A DNA stretch of 45,570 nt. Origin: Candidatus Neomarinimicrobiota bacterium. Its GTDB lineage: Bacteria; Fidelibacterota; Marinisomatia; Marinisomatales; S15-B10. Position numbers and translations under genes: made by a program. The stretch is from positions 70,614 through 116,183 of the forward strand of contig DTTI01000028.1 of the NCBI GenBank assembly GCA_012964825.1. The letters are read 5' to 3'. The notes beneath the pieces are model-generated. The model was not told the origin of the DNA. It made no database searches and was given only the letters and a program-made list of their open reading frames with translations. Positions 23,381 through 32,700 of the stretch are shown piece by piece (within the stretch, counting starts at the first letter, position 1; the number at the start of each line of letters is the position of its first letter).

Positions 23381-26300
23381 TCACTTTCCAGTAATCACAC
23401 CTGTGAGATTGTGCTTTCTCAACAGCCTATCGAAAGTTGGAATATCATCACGCAAAATTTCATCAAACTGTCTTTCATAGCTTGTAAGCCGTTCTTTCAG
23501 AATTTGATGGACTTTTCGTTGTTGATCATTGGGAGGGAAATCAGCCACCGCCACATTGCCGGCGAGATAATTGAGCCTGCCAGCTAACTTGGTAGGCCAC
23601 CGAACGCGATCCTGACCGGTGCCTGTAAGTTTCATCTGATACAGTTCACTTTCTACATCAATGAGTTTTTCATTCAACGATTCAACAGCCGATGCAATCT
23701 CATCAGCTGCGTCATGATCTTCAGTCATTGTCCTTAGGTTATAGATCTGGCTGCGGATTATCTCGATTCTGTTTATGAAAGATGCCACCGAGTTCATGTC
23801 AGCCTGAATATCCTGGACCATTTCTGTCTGCTCAACAATGTCAGATATACTGCCTTCTGAATGAGGGTCTTTAACCACTGCTAGTCTCTGACTGGATTTT
23901 TGGTCGCCAGTCTCGAGTTCCACGATGTATGTACCGGGAGGTGCCAAAGTTGAAATCCTGCCCACAACAGCATCCCGTGTACCTTCTTCGTCGAGCTGGA
24001 CCCAGTCAGCGTAAAGGGGCTTGGTCCGCATGACAATCTTGGTGGTTGGTTCGCCTTGCAGATTCCACCAGACACGATTAATGCCAGCAACACTCGGTCC
24101 CTTCATTTTCTTGATCAGGTTGCCCGAACTGTCTGAAATTTTGATTGTAGCACTGTCATCAGATGCTTGTTTCAACCAGTAGTTAATTGATGCGCCATAG
24201 GGCGGATTTTCACCAGCTGATGGATCATCAAACATTGTAAAGGGGGACGTCATGGAGCGGAAACGGTATGCTTTTCTCGGCTCAAACAGATAAGCATCTG
24301 ATGATGTTACCTCATCCGTCAGTTGCTGAAGCGGCGTAATATCATCTAAGATCCATATGCCGCGGCCATAGGTTCCTACTACAAGATCATTGAATTCCTC
24401 TTGAATAACGATCCAGTACATGGGGGAAGCAGGCATATTATTCATGAGAGGCTGCCAATTATCTCCGTCATTCAAGGAGACATAGAGAGTATTCTCGGTA
24501 CCAAGATAGAGAAGCCCCGGTCGGATGGGATCCTCCCGGACATTCCGCGTGTAACTGAGGGTGCTGCTGGGAATACCCCTTGTAATCTTTTTCCATCGTC
24601 GGCCATAATTCTCAGTCTTGTAAATGTATGGTTCAAAATTACCCACTTGATGAAAGTCAACAGTGATATAAGCTTTGCCAGCATCCCATTTGGAAGCGTC
24701 TATGTTCCGCACAGTTCCAAGAGGCGGGAGAGCGGGGATATTGCCAGTAACATCCTTCCAAGTCTTTCCATCGTCTCGGCTAACATGGACAAGACCGTCA
24801 TTTGTTCCGGCCCATAACACACCTTTTTCTACAGGTGACTCATCAAAAGCATAGATGACGCAGCAATATTCCACGCCAATGTTGTCAGGTGTAAGACCAC
24901 CGGAAATGCCTTGTTTACTCTCATCATTGGTACTCAAATCGGGGCTGATAACGTCCCAGCTCTGTCCACCATTTCTGGTCTTGTGGACATGTTGGCTTGT
25001 CACATAGACTGTATTGTTATCGTGAGATGAAATATGCAGTGGAAAAGTCCACTGGAAGCGATACTTCAAACCTTTGGCTGGCCACCCACCGGTGCTTTCG
25101 GGCCACACTTCCAATTGTCTATATTGACGGTTCTTTTCATTATATCGAACCACAATGCCACCTCGAGCGCCCGCACCGGAAGCGCTGGACCAAATGATGT
25201 CAGGATCGATTGGATCAGGGGTGGCAAAACCGCTTTCGCCACCACCTACAGAATGCCACATGCCTCTCGATATGCCACCTCCAAAAAATCCGCCTGTCCT
25301 GCTTCGACTGGGACCTCTGGTAGAAGGCCCGTCTTGTCGATTGGCATACACGTAATAAGGAACGTTATTATCCACGGTGACATGATACAGTTGAGCAACA
25401 GGTAGCTGTATCCGGAACCATGTTTTCCCCCGATTATTTGAAATGGCAACACCACCGTCTCCGGCCACTGCCATCCGGTCAGCGTTGGTGGGATCTATCC
25501 ACATGTCATGATGGTCCCAGTTTGGGCGGCCAGCATCTGTGATTACTTCAGAAGTAAGGCCGCCATCCTTAGTCGTGCTGTATGCTGCTGCAAGGAAATA
25601 TACTTCATCAGGATCATCGGGAGAGACGGCACATCTCGAGTAATAGGCTGTCCGTCCTGCCAAGTCTCGATTGTGATTCACCAGTTTCCAGGTATTGCCG
25701 CCGTTGTCCGTACGCCAGAGTTCCCCTGATTCCGTTTCTCGGCCGTGCCAAGGGACACCGTCCCCAGTTTCAATTAGAGCATAGATACGGTTGGAATTGG
25801 CTGGAGTATTACAAACCGCTACTTTCCCAACGGGGAGCTTCGGAAGTTCACTGCCCTTAAGCCGTTCCCACGTGTCACCACCGTTTCTGGTCATGAAAAG
25901 CCCACTGCCCGGACCGCCACTCTCCCGTCCCCACGTCTTAATATCAAGTTGCCACATTCCGGCAAATAGGATTCTCGGATTATTGGGGTCCATCACCAGG
26001 TCAGATGCACCTGTACTGTCATTCACTGCCAAGACCAGGTCCCAGGTTTCTCCGCCGTCTTTTGTTCTGTAAATCCCGCGCTCCTTCTGCGGGAGATAGG
26101 CATGACCTAGGGATGCTGCGTAGACTACATCAGGATTGGTGGGATGGATGACCATACGACTGATTCTTCCTGTTTTATCAAGCCCCATATGAGTCCAGTT
26201 TTTGCCGGCATCGGTAGATTTCCAGACACCGTCACCAATGGAAACATTGGACCGGATGAAAGGCTCTCCAGTTCCTGCCCAGACAACATTTGGATCAGAT

Positions 26301-26611
26301 GATGCCACTGCCAGTGCACCGATGGCGTGCACAGGTTGCCCGTCAAAAATGGGCTGCCAGTTCAAGCCGCCGTCAATAGTTTTCCAGATTCCACCGGATG
26401 CAGCACCGGCGTAATAGGTTAAAGGGTTACCGGGTATGCCTGCGACAGAAACAACGCGATTGCCCACGGGGCCGATGTGCCGGTATTTCAGCTGATCATA
26501 TTGGTCAGGCGAAATATCTTGAGACAAGGCCGGTACCAAGAAAATGATCAACAATAATGAGATGAATTCTGCGAAGGGCAGTCTCTTTTGTTTAATAGAA
26601 TTGGTATTCAT
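23381..26611 (-). CDS. Giant secreted Asp-box (BNR/VPS10-sortilin-like) propeller protein, copy 1
   Basis: The start at 26611 has a near-perfect Shine-Dalgarno (AAGGAGGT, 5 nt spacing); upstream Mets at 26647 and 26626 are rejected. The 1076-aa protein has a signal peptide ending near ALSQ. At least ten Asp-box motifs follow (S/TxDGGxTW type: DGGLNW, DAGKNW, DGGETW, NGGDTW, NGGNTW, NGGQSW, DDGKTW and others) spread over residues about 50-720, implying two propellers as in sortilin-type proteins. A short beta domain (PPGTYIVELE) and an alpha-helical C-terminus follow. Such proteins are often labelled glycosyl hydrolases without biochemical support. A paralogue lies at 29765-33049. It is 25 bp after the ureohydrolase gene and may share its transcript. 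Confidence 0.85.
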   Translation of the reverse strand: MNTNSIKQKRLPFAEFISLLLIIFLVPALSQDISPDQYDQLKYRHIGPVGNRVVSVAGIPGNPLTYYAGAASGGIWKTIDGGLNWQPIFDGQPVHAIGALAVASSDPNVVWAGTGEPFIRSNVSIGDGVWKSTDAGKNWTHMGLDKTGRISRMVIHPTNPDVVYAASLGHAYLPQKERGIYRTKDGGETWDLVLAVNDSTGASDLVMDPNNPRILFAGMWQLDIKTWGRESGGPGSGLFMTRNGGDTWERLKGSELPKLPVGKVAVCNTPANSNRIYALIETGDGVPWHGRETESGELWRTDNGGNTWKLVNHNRDLAGRTAYYSRCAVSPDDPDEVYFLAAAYSTTKDGGLTSEVITDAGRPNWDHHDMWIDPTNADRMAVAGDGGVAISNNRGKTWFRIQLPVAQLYHVTVDNNVPYYVYANRQDGPSTRGPSRSRTGGFFGGGISRGMWHSVGGGESGFATPDPIDPDIIWSSASGAGARGGIVVRYNEKNRQYRQLEVWPESTGGWPAKGLKYRFQWTFPLHISSHDNNTVYVTSQHVHKTRNGGQSWDVISPDLSTNDESKQGISGGLTPDNIGVEYCCVIYAFDESPVEKGVLWAGTNDGLVHVSRDDGKTWKDVTGNIPALPPLGTVRNIDASKWDAGKAYITVDFHQVGNFEPYIYKTENYGRRWKKITRGIPSSTLSYTRNVREDPIRPGLLYLGTENTLYVSLNDGDNWQPLMNNMPASPMYWIVIQEEFNDLVVGTYGRGIWILDDITPLQQLTDEVTSSDAYLFEPRKAYRFRSMTSPFTMFDDPSAGENPPYGASINYWLKQASDDSATIKISDSSGNLIKKMKGPSVAGINRVWWNLQGEPTTKIVMRTKPLYADWVQLDEEGTRDAVVGRISTLAPPGTYIVELETGDQKSSQRLAVVKDPHSEGSISDIVEQTEMVQDIQADMNSVASFINRIEIIRSQIYNLRTMTEDHDAADEIASAVESLNEKLIDVESELYQMKLTGTGQDRVRWPTKLAGRLNYLAGNVAVADFPPNDQQRKVHQILKERLTSYERQFDEILRDDIPTFDRLLRKHNLTGVITGK

Positions 26612-26636
26612 AAGTACCTCCTTCATGCCGTACGGT

Positions 26637-27584
26637 TCAATTATCACTCACGTTCTCAGACAGAATACAGAGGATTTCATAAACAAGTGTGGCCGCTACC
26701 AATGCTGTGTTTCCTGACTGATCAAAGGGAGGGCTCACCTCCACCACATCAGCTCCTACTAGATTTTTGTGTCTCAATCCACGGATTATCTGTTGACCTT
26801 CGTACGGTGTTAGTCCTCCGATCTCCGGCGTCCCTGTGCCGGGGGCATAGACGGGGTCAATAGAATCTATATCGAAGGAAAGATAACTTTTCTCCTCTCC
26901 AATAACAGATTCAATCTCATTTAAAACACCCTTAACACCAAGCTCTCTGAACTCCTCAATAAAGATAACTCTCATACCTGAGTCTTGGGAGAATTTCCAC
27001 CCTTCGTCAGAGTTCTGAGCTCCCCGGATACCGACCTGAATGGTCCTTTTCGGGTCCAACAATCCATCTTCCACAGCACGGCGGAACGGTGCCCCGTGAT
27101 TCAGTTTTGATCCCATCCATTGGTCCCAGGTATCAGTATGAGCGTCGATGTGCACCATACCGATGGGTCCGTCTTGAGCCACTGCCTGAAAGATAGGGTA
27201 GGTAATAGAATGATCCCCACCAATGGAAAGTGGGATAAGATTATTTTTTACCAACTCTTTATAGAATGAGGCGATCTGTCTGTTAACCTCAGTTAGATCA
27301 TAAATGTTGGTGAGAGGAACGTCACCCACGTCACCGATTCTGCAAAGATCGTAGGGGTTGATCTTAGTGACGTGGTGGGTGGTACGCATCATACTGGACA
27401 TGTCTCGCACCTGTCTCGGACCGTGCCTGGCGCCGGGTCGGTTGGTTACAGCGCCGTCAAAGGGGACACCAACAAACGCAATGTCAATGGAAGAAAAATC
27501 TTCCACATATGGCACTCGCATAAAGGTAGCTACATCGCGAAAACGCGGTGCCATCATTGATGATTGATCAGTCTTGCCCGTCAC
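26637..27584 (-). CDS. Ureohydrolase (agmatinase / guanidino-acid hydrolase family)
   Basis: 315 aa. The manganese ligands of the arginase/agmatinase fold are complete: GGDHS (His125), HIDAHTD (Asp147, His149, Asp151) and FDIDSIDP (Asp238, Asp240). The NRPGARHGPR segment and NHGAPFRRAVEDGLLDP fit the agmatinase/guanidinobutyrase/guanidinopropionase branch more than arginase. These enzymes release urea from a guanidino compound; the exact substrate is not predictable here. The likely start is GTG 27584 in a GTGA overlap with the YdcF stop; ATG 27557 and 27554 are alternatives without a better ribosome site. It has no signal peptide. It is translationally coupled to YdcF and follows a creatininase-family gene. 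Confidence 0.88.
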   Translation of the reverse strand: MTGKTDQSSMMAPRFRDVATFMRVPYVEDFSSIDIAFVGVPFDGAVTNRPGARHGPRQVRDMSSMMRTTHHVTKINPYDLCRIGDVGDVPLTNIYDLTEVNRQIASFYKELVKNNLIPLSIGGDHSITYPIFQAVAQDGPIGMVHIDAHTDTWDQWMGSKLNHGAPFRRAVEDGLLDPKRTIQVGIRGAQNSDEGWKFSQDSGMRVIFIEEFRELGVKGVLNEIESVIGEEKSYLSFDIDSIDPVYAPGTGTPEIGGLTPYEGQQIIRGLRHKNLVGADVVEVSPPFDQSGNTALVAATLVYEILCILSENVSDN

Positions 27585-28336
27585 ACCCAGTTGAGAACTT
27601 TGTAAAGAATTAAAGCAAAATACTCATAGATGACCTGAGTGGAAAGGGAAAGGTTTCCTACATTGGGGACCAGAGTGAAGGGGTCAAAACGTTCTCTTTT
27701 TTTGGGCATCCGAAAGAGTCTTGCTCCTACAGGGATTACATCATAACCTAGTTTTGAGAATACGCCTACTGAGCGCCGCATGTGTATCGATGAAGTGACT
27801 AGTGCGATGGTATGAATATTCAGACTGTCCATCATGTCCTTAGTATAAAGGGCGTTCTCCCGGGTGTTCTTTGATTTTGATTCTGAAATGATACGATCTT
27901 TCGGAACGCCGAATTCCACCAGGAAATCGGTCATCCTGTGAGATTCTTTCTGTTCCTCCTGAAGAAGTTCTCCACTTCCACCAGCGGAGACGATTACTGG
28001 GGCAACTCCTTGTTTGAAGAGTCGAATTCCTGTCAGCGATCGTGCCGGTTCACCGCCAAGAATAATAATGGCATCAGCTTTAATCTCTGACATTATTTTA
28101 GAAGAAGCTACCCGAAGCGGGCGGACAAGAAGTCTCTGTACCGGTGTAATACTGAAAAGATATAGTACTGCAAAGCCGACAAAGAAAAATCGTCTGAACA
28201 GACGCCTGTCCCGTTTATGCTCAAACCAGTATGCCAGTAGAAGACATCCCATCCCCAGTGTTAGCGGGTAGAGACCCCAGACAAGGATCTTTGAAAGATA
28301 ATGGTAGATCACAGCTGACCCTTCCCGTTTAGGCAT
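27581..28336 (-). CDS. YdcF/DUF218-family membrane protein (SanA/ElyC-like)
   Basis: 251 aa. Two N-terminal membrane helices (around residues 12-35 and 48-62) precede a DUF218 domain with ADAIIILGGE, GVAPVIVSAGGSG, SKNTRENA and VTSSIHMRRS. Relatives (ElyC, SanA, YdcF) act in envelope maintenance or bind SAM/nucleotides; their biochemistry is mostly unknown. Its start overlaps the end of the creatininase-family gene by 8 bp, and its stop overlaps the ureohydrolase start by 4 bp, so three genes are tightly coupled. Why an envelope-type DUF218 protein sits between two amidase-type enzymes is unclear. Confidence 0.87.
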   Translation of the reverse strand: MPKREGSAVIYHYLSKILVWGLYPLTLGMGCLLLAYWFEHKRDRRLFRRFFFVGFAVLYLFSITPVQRLLVRPLRVASSKIMSEIKADAIIILGGEPARSLTGIRLFKQGVAPVIVSAGGSGELLQEEQKESHRMTDFLVEFGVPKDRIISESKSKNTRENALYTKDMMDSLNIHTIALVTSSIHMRRSVGVFSKLGYDVIPVGARLFRMPKKRERFDPFTLVPNVGNLSLSTQVIYEYFALILYKVLNWV

Positions 28337-29057
28337 CCCTGAAGTAGTCAGCGACGACGTCTGCCAAAGCAGTTAAACACTTTTCACCAATCTCTTTGGA
28401 CATACCTCGGGCGTCTCCCAGAATACCGTTGGGTGTCACCGCTTGGAAACCGTCATCTATGATCTTTTGGATAACTGCTTCATCCAGTTCAGCTGAAAAT
28501 CCTTTTTCCGCTTTTTCTTTTCTTACCAGATCCGGATGCATGAGAAGCATGAGTGAACTTTCGGCAATGTCGGCATGACCTCCCACGCGATGACCCAAAC
28601 CATTTTCCTCATCGACGACTTTTTTCCATGTTTTAACCAGCTCAATCAGGTCGGTGTATGCTACCACTTTGCACCCTTCTTCCACAGCACCGTTCAATTT
28701 ATCCAAGATTTTATCCAGTGGTTTAAAGTTGCCGCCGTGAGAGGGAAGCATGCATATCTTGGTGAAGCCGTGGTGGGAGAGGCTTGCACAATAGTCACGG
28801 CAAACGGCGTGGAAAGTGTCTTCCTGAAGAGAGATCGTCCCCGGAAAACTCATATGATGTTCTGAACATCCTACCCGGATGGTGGGTGCCACAAGGGTAT
28901 TGCCAAGGCGTTTAGCCACTTCGGCTCCCAGATAAGTTCCATGTTCGGAATCCATAAAAAGAGGGAGGTGGGGACCATGTTGTTCCACTGCACCACACGG
29001 AACAATAACAGTGGTTGTGCCTGATTCAATGGCAGCGTCAATTTCAGGCGACCGCAT
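28329..29057 (-). CDS. Creatininase-family amidohydrolase
   Basis: I place the start at ATG 29057 (MRSPEIDAAI...), giving 242 aa, the family's usual length; in-frame Mets further upstream overlap the small membrane-protein gene read in another frame. Metal-ligand motifs are clear: EQHGPHLPLFMDSEHG (Glu25, His27, Asp36, His39), SHGGNF at 106-111 and GHADIAESS. Members include creatinine amidohydrolase, the mycofactocin peptidase MftE and a deformylase of flavin/pyrimidine synthesis, so the substrate is open. VAPTIRVGCSEHHMSFPGT is also typical. There is no export signal. It overlaps YdcF by 8 bp and starts 16 bp after the small membrane protein's stop. Confidence 0.86.
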   Translation of the reverse strand: MRSPEIDAAIESGTTTVIVPCGAVEQHGPHLPLFMDSEHGTYLGAEVAKRLGNTLVAPTIRVGCSEHHMSFPGTISLQEDTFHAVCRDYCASLSHHGFTKICMLPSHGGNFKPLDKILDKLNGAVEEGCKVVAYTDLIELVKTWKKVVDEENGLGHRVGGHADIAESSLMLLMHPDLVRKEKAEKGFSAELDEAVIQKIIDDGFQAVTPNGILGDARGMSKEIGEKCLTALADVVADYFRDA

Positions 29058-29073
29058 CCGTTCCAGGAAGACT

Positions 29074-29235
29074 TCACCGTTCCTCTTTTTCAATCTCTCC
29101 CGATTCCTCATCACGTTCATATTTCCCATCTCGATAATCTTTGTGGATCTGGTTGATGGTCTTGAGGCTGTAAACAAATACAAAGAGACCACCGGCAAGG
29201 AATCCGAGAAAGAAAAAAAGTAAGTAGGCAGCCAT
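29074..29235 (-). CDS. 53-residue single-helix membrane protein
   Basis: A short open frame from ATG 29235 to TGA 29074. It begins MAAYLLFFFLGFLAGGLFVF, one strongly hydrophobic helix with a GxxxG-like face. A charged tail rich in Lys, Glu, Arg and Asp follows (HKDYRDGKYERDEE...EKEER). It fits the gap exactly: 9 bp after the lipoprotein stop and 16 bp before the creatininase-family start, on the same strand. The helix-plus-charged-tail layout is hard to get by chance in a noncoding frame. No Shine-Dalgarno is obvious, which suits coupling to the gene above. Function is unknown; it may be a small membrane partner of the neighbouring YdcF-like protein. Confidence 0.6.
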   Translation of the reverse strand: MAAYLLFFFLGFLAGGLFVFVYSLKTINQIHKDYRDGKYERDEESGEIEKEER

Positions 29236-29244
29236 ATTTATCAA

Positions 29245-29658
29245 TCAGAGCTGACTGGAATCCAACTTAAACTTTTTCCCAACTTCTGAAAAATCATATA
29301 CCCATGTCATAGTAGTGTCAGCAATACTGTAGTGTAAGTTTTCTTTACTCTCCCCGCGTCCGCAGTCGTTGGTCATAGTCAGGGCGTTTCCGCTGGCAAT
29401 CCACGTACCGGTGCAGTCGTACCTGTTGATGAAGTTTCCCTGCTGAATGGTATGCGTCCCGTTCGATTCAAAGGTGACGATGTAAAATGAGCTGCTCCCC
29501 ACCGGTACCCAGCCGGATGAGACGGAAGTCTTTTTTTCAGTCTGTTCCCAAGTTCCGAGAATAGAACCGTTTGATTCTTCATTCTCCTGGTTTGCGAGAT
29601 CACAGGACAAGAATATCAGACCAACAGCCACTATTATAAATACTTTTACCGATAACAT
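29245..29658 (-). CDS. Small lipocalin-like lipoprotein
   Basis: 137 aa with lipobox FLSC (Cys19). The mature part has GTWEQTEKK, then strands typical of small lipocalin-like domains (FYIVTFESNGTHTI, GTWIASGNALTMT). Two Cys (in DCTGTW and NDCGRG) could form a disulfide. The class usually binds small ligands or has a structural role; no specific function is predicted. It is the first gene of the minus-strand run leading into the 53-aa membrane protein, the creatininase-family enzyme, YdcF and the ureohydrolase. The 106-bp upstream gap holds a GCATAG...CTATGC dyad (29709-29734) but no convincing promoter. Confidence 0.7.
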   Translation of the reverse strand: MLSVKVFIIVAVGLIFLSCDLANQENEESNGSILGTWEQTEKKTSVSSGWVPVGSSSFYIVTFESNGTHTIQQGNFINRYDCTGTWIASGNALTMTNDCGRGESKENLHYSIADTTMTWVYDFSEVGKKFKLDSSQL

Positions 29659-29764
29659 GGTATCAATAACTGAGGGAATGTATAAAAATACAAACTATCA
29701 GACGAAGCATAGCTTACAAGCACTGACTATGCTAAAGAATCGCCAGAACTCTTGCGAACTGGTT

Positions 29765-32700
29765 TTAACGCCGAGGAAGAGGTTCCCCTTCTATCCAAGG
29801 TGCACCGGCTTCAAGCAAGTCCTGCGCCAGTTCGGACATTTTCTCCCGTGCTGATTCCAGGTCTCTCCTGGCTTCTGTCAACTGATCCATAGCGATCTCC
29901 AAGCTCATTCTGTTGGTTTCCGTAGGACCATAACTGGACTGGCCTACGCCACGAGATACGGAGAAGAGGCGATCGGTGATGGTCGGTTTTGTTTTTTCAC
30001 CGGGCTCATTTTTAGACTGGTTTCCGGATACTTTGCCTTCCAGCTCCAGAATTTCCATACGGAGATCGTGGAGACGCTTGTCAAGATCTCCGGCATCGGC
30101 AGTGGAGTTTGCCAATGCCAACTTCATTCCTTTTACTTTAGTCATAGCGTTATTGAAAGCCAAGTTAAGCGCACTGGCAGAGCGGGCTGCATCTTCATAC
30201 TTTCGCCAAAATTTAGCCACATCTGCGGGTCTGGCACCAGACAGTGCCCCTTTTCTGAGACGAACTACTTCAAACTGCGCTGTTTCCGACAGTTTTTCTA
30301 CTTTACCGTCCATCTGTTTGTACAGGGTGGCTGTGTAAGTTCCGGGCGGTGCCAGGAAGCCTCCGGACGGTTCATCAAACAAGGGTTCTTCGCCGCTGGC
30401 TTCCAATTCGATGGCATCCGGGGCCGGGTATCTTAAATCCCAGGCCACTCTATGAAATCCCTTCTTAGCAATCCCAGGTACTCGCCTGACTACGTTGCCA
30501 CCGCGATCTTCCACAGAGATCCAGATTTTAGGTTCTTCCTGCCGCCGTTCAGCCTCAAGGGCGTCCCAACCAGGGAACGGAACATCTCGATTTTTTTCAT
30601 TTAATGACTCTTCTTTTTTCAGCCGGATATCTTTCAATGTTTTGTAATCATCTTTCAGGTAGTAAGTGAAGACAGCACCATGCGGTGGGTTGGGTGAAAC
30701 GAAGTGGTCGGCACCCTGATCACCTTTTTGGCCGTAAAAGCCGAGATGTGACCTGGGGATGTACCACCACGTCTTCCGGACCGGGAAAAGTGTTGCTTCC
30801 TCCTGCATCTGTTTTTCAGAGACCCCCCGAAGAACTGTGTAATCGTCAAACACATAAAAACTCCGACCAAAAGAAGCACCCACAAGATCGTTCTCTCTGC
30901 GCTGAATGGCCAGATCACGGAACGATATAACCGGGACACCACCTGTCAGTTTCGTCCACACTTCACCTCCATCGACAGAAAAGTAGATGCCGAATTCTGT
31001 GGCAGAAAATAGCAATTCAGGTTTGACATGATCCTGAACAATGCGCCATACCAGTGTCCTGTCTGGAATGTTTCCCTTTATGGAACGCCAGCTCTTGCCT
31101 CCGTTGGTAGTTTTATAGAGATAGGGTTGATAATCACCGTATTTGTGGTTGTCCAAGGCTATGTAAGCGGTGTTGGCATCGAAGAGATCCGCTTTGATGT
31201 CATTTACATAAGCTGTGGCGGGGACACCGGGTAGTGTGCCCACTTCAATTTCCTTCCAGTTTTTACCACCGTCTTCGGTCATTTGGACTAGACCGTCATC
31301 GGTACCGATATAAATCAACCCTTCCTTTTGGGGGGATTCAGCAATGGAAGTTATGGTGTTGTAGGTGGACATGGCTCCCACGTCCCATGCATTGTCCCAG
31401 CTTTGTAATCTTCCCATAATTGGGAGAGAAAAACGTTCTTCGTTACGCGTGAGATCACCTGACACAGCTTTCCAGCTATCACCTCTATTATCAGATCGCC
31501 AAAGCCGATGTGAGCCAAAATAAAGCCGGGTGGGGGAGTGGGGACTGACAAAAATGGGCGCATCCCAGTTGAAGCGTTCATAGTCTTCATCAACACCAGG
31601 TTGGGGAACAATGTCCACCACTTCACCGGTGGTTAGGTCGATTCTGGACAACGTTCCCTCCTGACGCTGTCCGTACATGATGTCAGGATTACCGGGCTCA
31701 GTAGCAGGCTGGTGACCGTCCCAGTCCAATACCACCCTCCAGTCAGAATTTTGAATGCCCTGTGCATTGTCTGTTCTTGACGGACCGCCCTGGGTGCTGT
31801 TGTCCTGCGTGCCTCCATAGATATTATAGAACGGTTCGGCGTCATCTACCGCCACCTTGTAGAACTGTGTAATAGGCATATTCTCCATGAATCGCCAGTT
31901 TTCTTCTAGATCAAAACTTTCATACAGACCGCCGTCAGTTCCCACCAGAAGGTAATCGGGATCATCTGGACGGAAAGCGATAGCGTGGTTGTCACCGTGC
32001 TTGTTCTGTTCTTTCATCCGTCTGAAGGTTTTACCACCGTCTTCGGAGACCTGCATGCGGCTATCCACGAGATAAAGCCTGTCAAACTTGTGAGGTGAGG
32101 CGTAGAGCTCCTGGTAATAGTGAGGGCCCGTGGCACCTGAGACTGTGGTCGACCTTTTCTCCCAAGTGACCCCCCGATCTGTGGAACGGTACATAGCTCC
32201 TTTCCTCCGGTCCAGCTCAATGGCTGCGTAAAGAACGTCTGGACTTTGGGAAGAGATGGCGAGTCCGATCTTTGCCATGTTGGTTGTGGGCAGACCTTTG
32301 GTCATTTTCTCCCAACTTTCCCCACCGTCATTACTTTTGTACAGTGCTGTGCCGGGACCACCACCCATGTAGGCAGCGATGGTTCTGTGTCTCTGCCAGG
32401 TGGCGGCATAAAGTCTTTCAGGATCCCGAGGATCAATAACCATCTCCGTAGCACCTACCCATTCCTTGTCACCCAGGACTTGCTTCCATTTATTACCACC
32501 ATCTATGGATTTGAATACACCCCGCTCACCCCCTTTAGACCAGAGGGGTCCCTGGGCCGCTACCCAGATGATGTTGGCATTGTTGGGATGAACGATGATC
32601 CTGGATATATGTTCGGACTCCTTGAGCCCCATGTTGGTCCAGCTTTGTCCGCCGTCATCACTACGGTATATGCCGTCTCCGTAACCCATATGCCTGCCAC

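Noticed and set aside
29011-29223. 70-codon plus-strand frame across the creatininase start region
   Set aside because: Antisense to the 53-aa membrane protein and creatininase gene, which fit the operon spacing.
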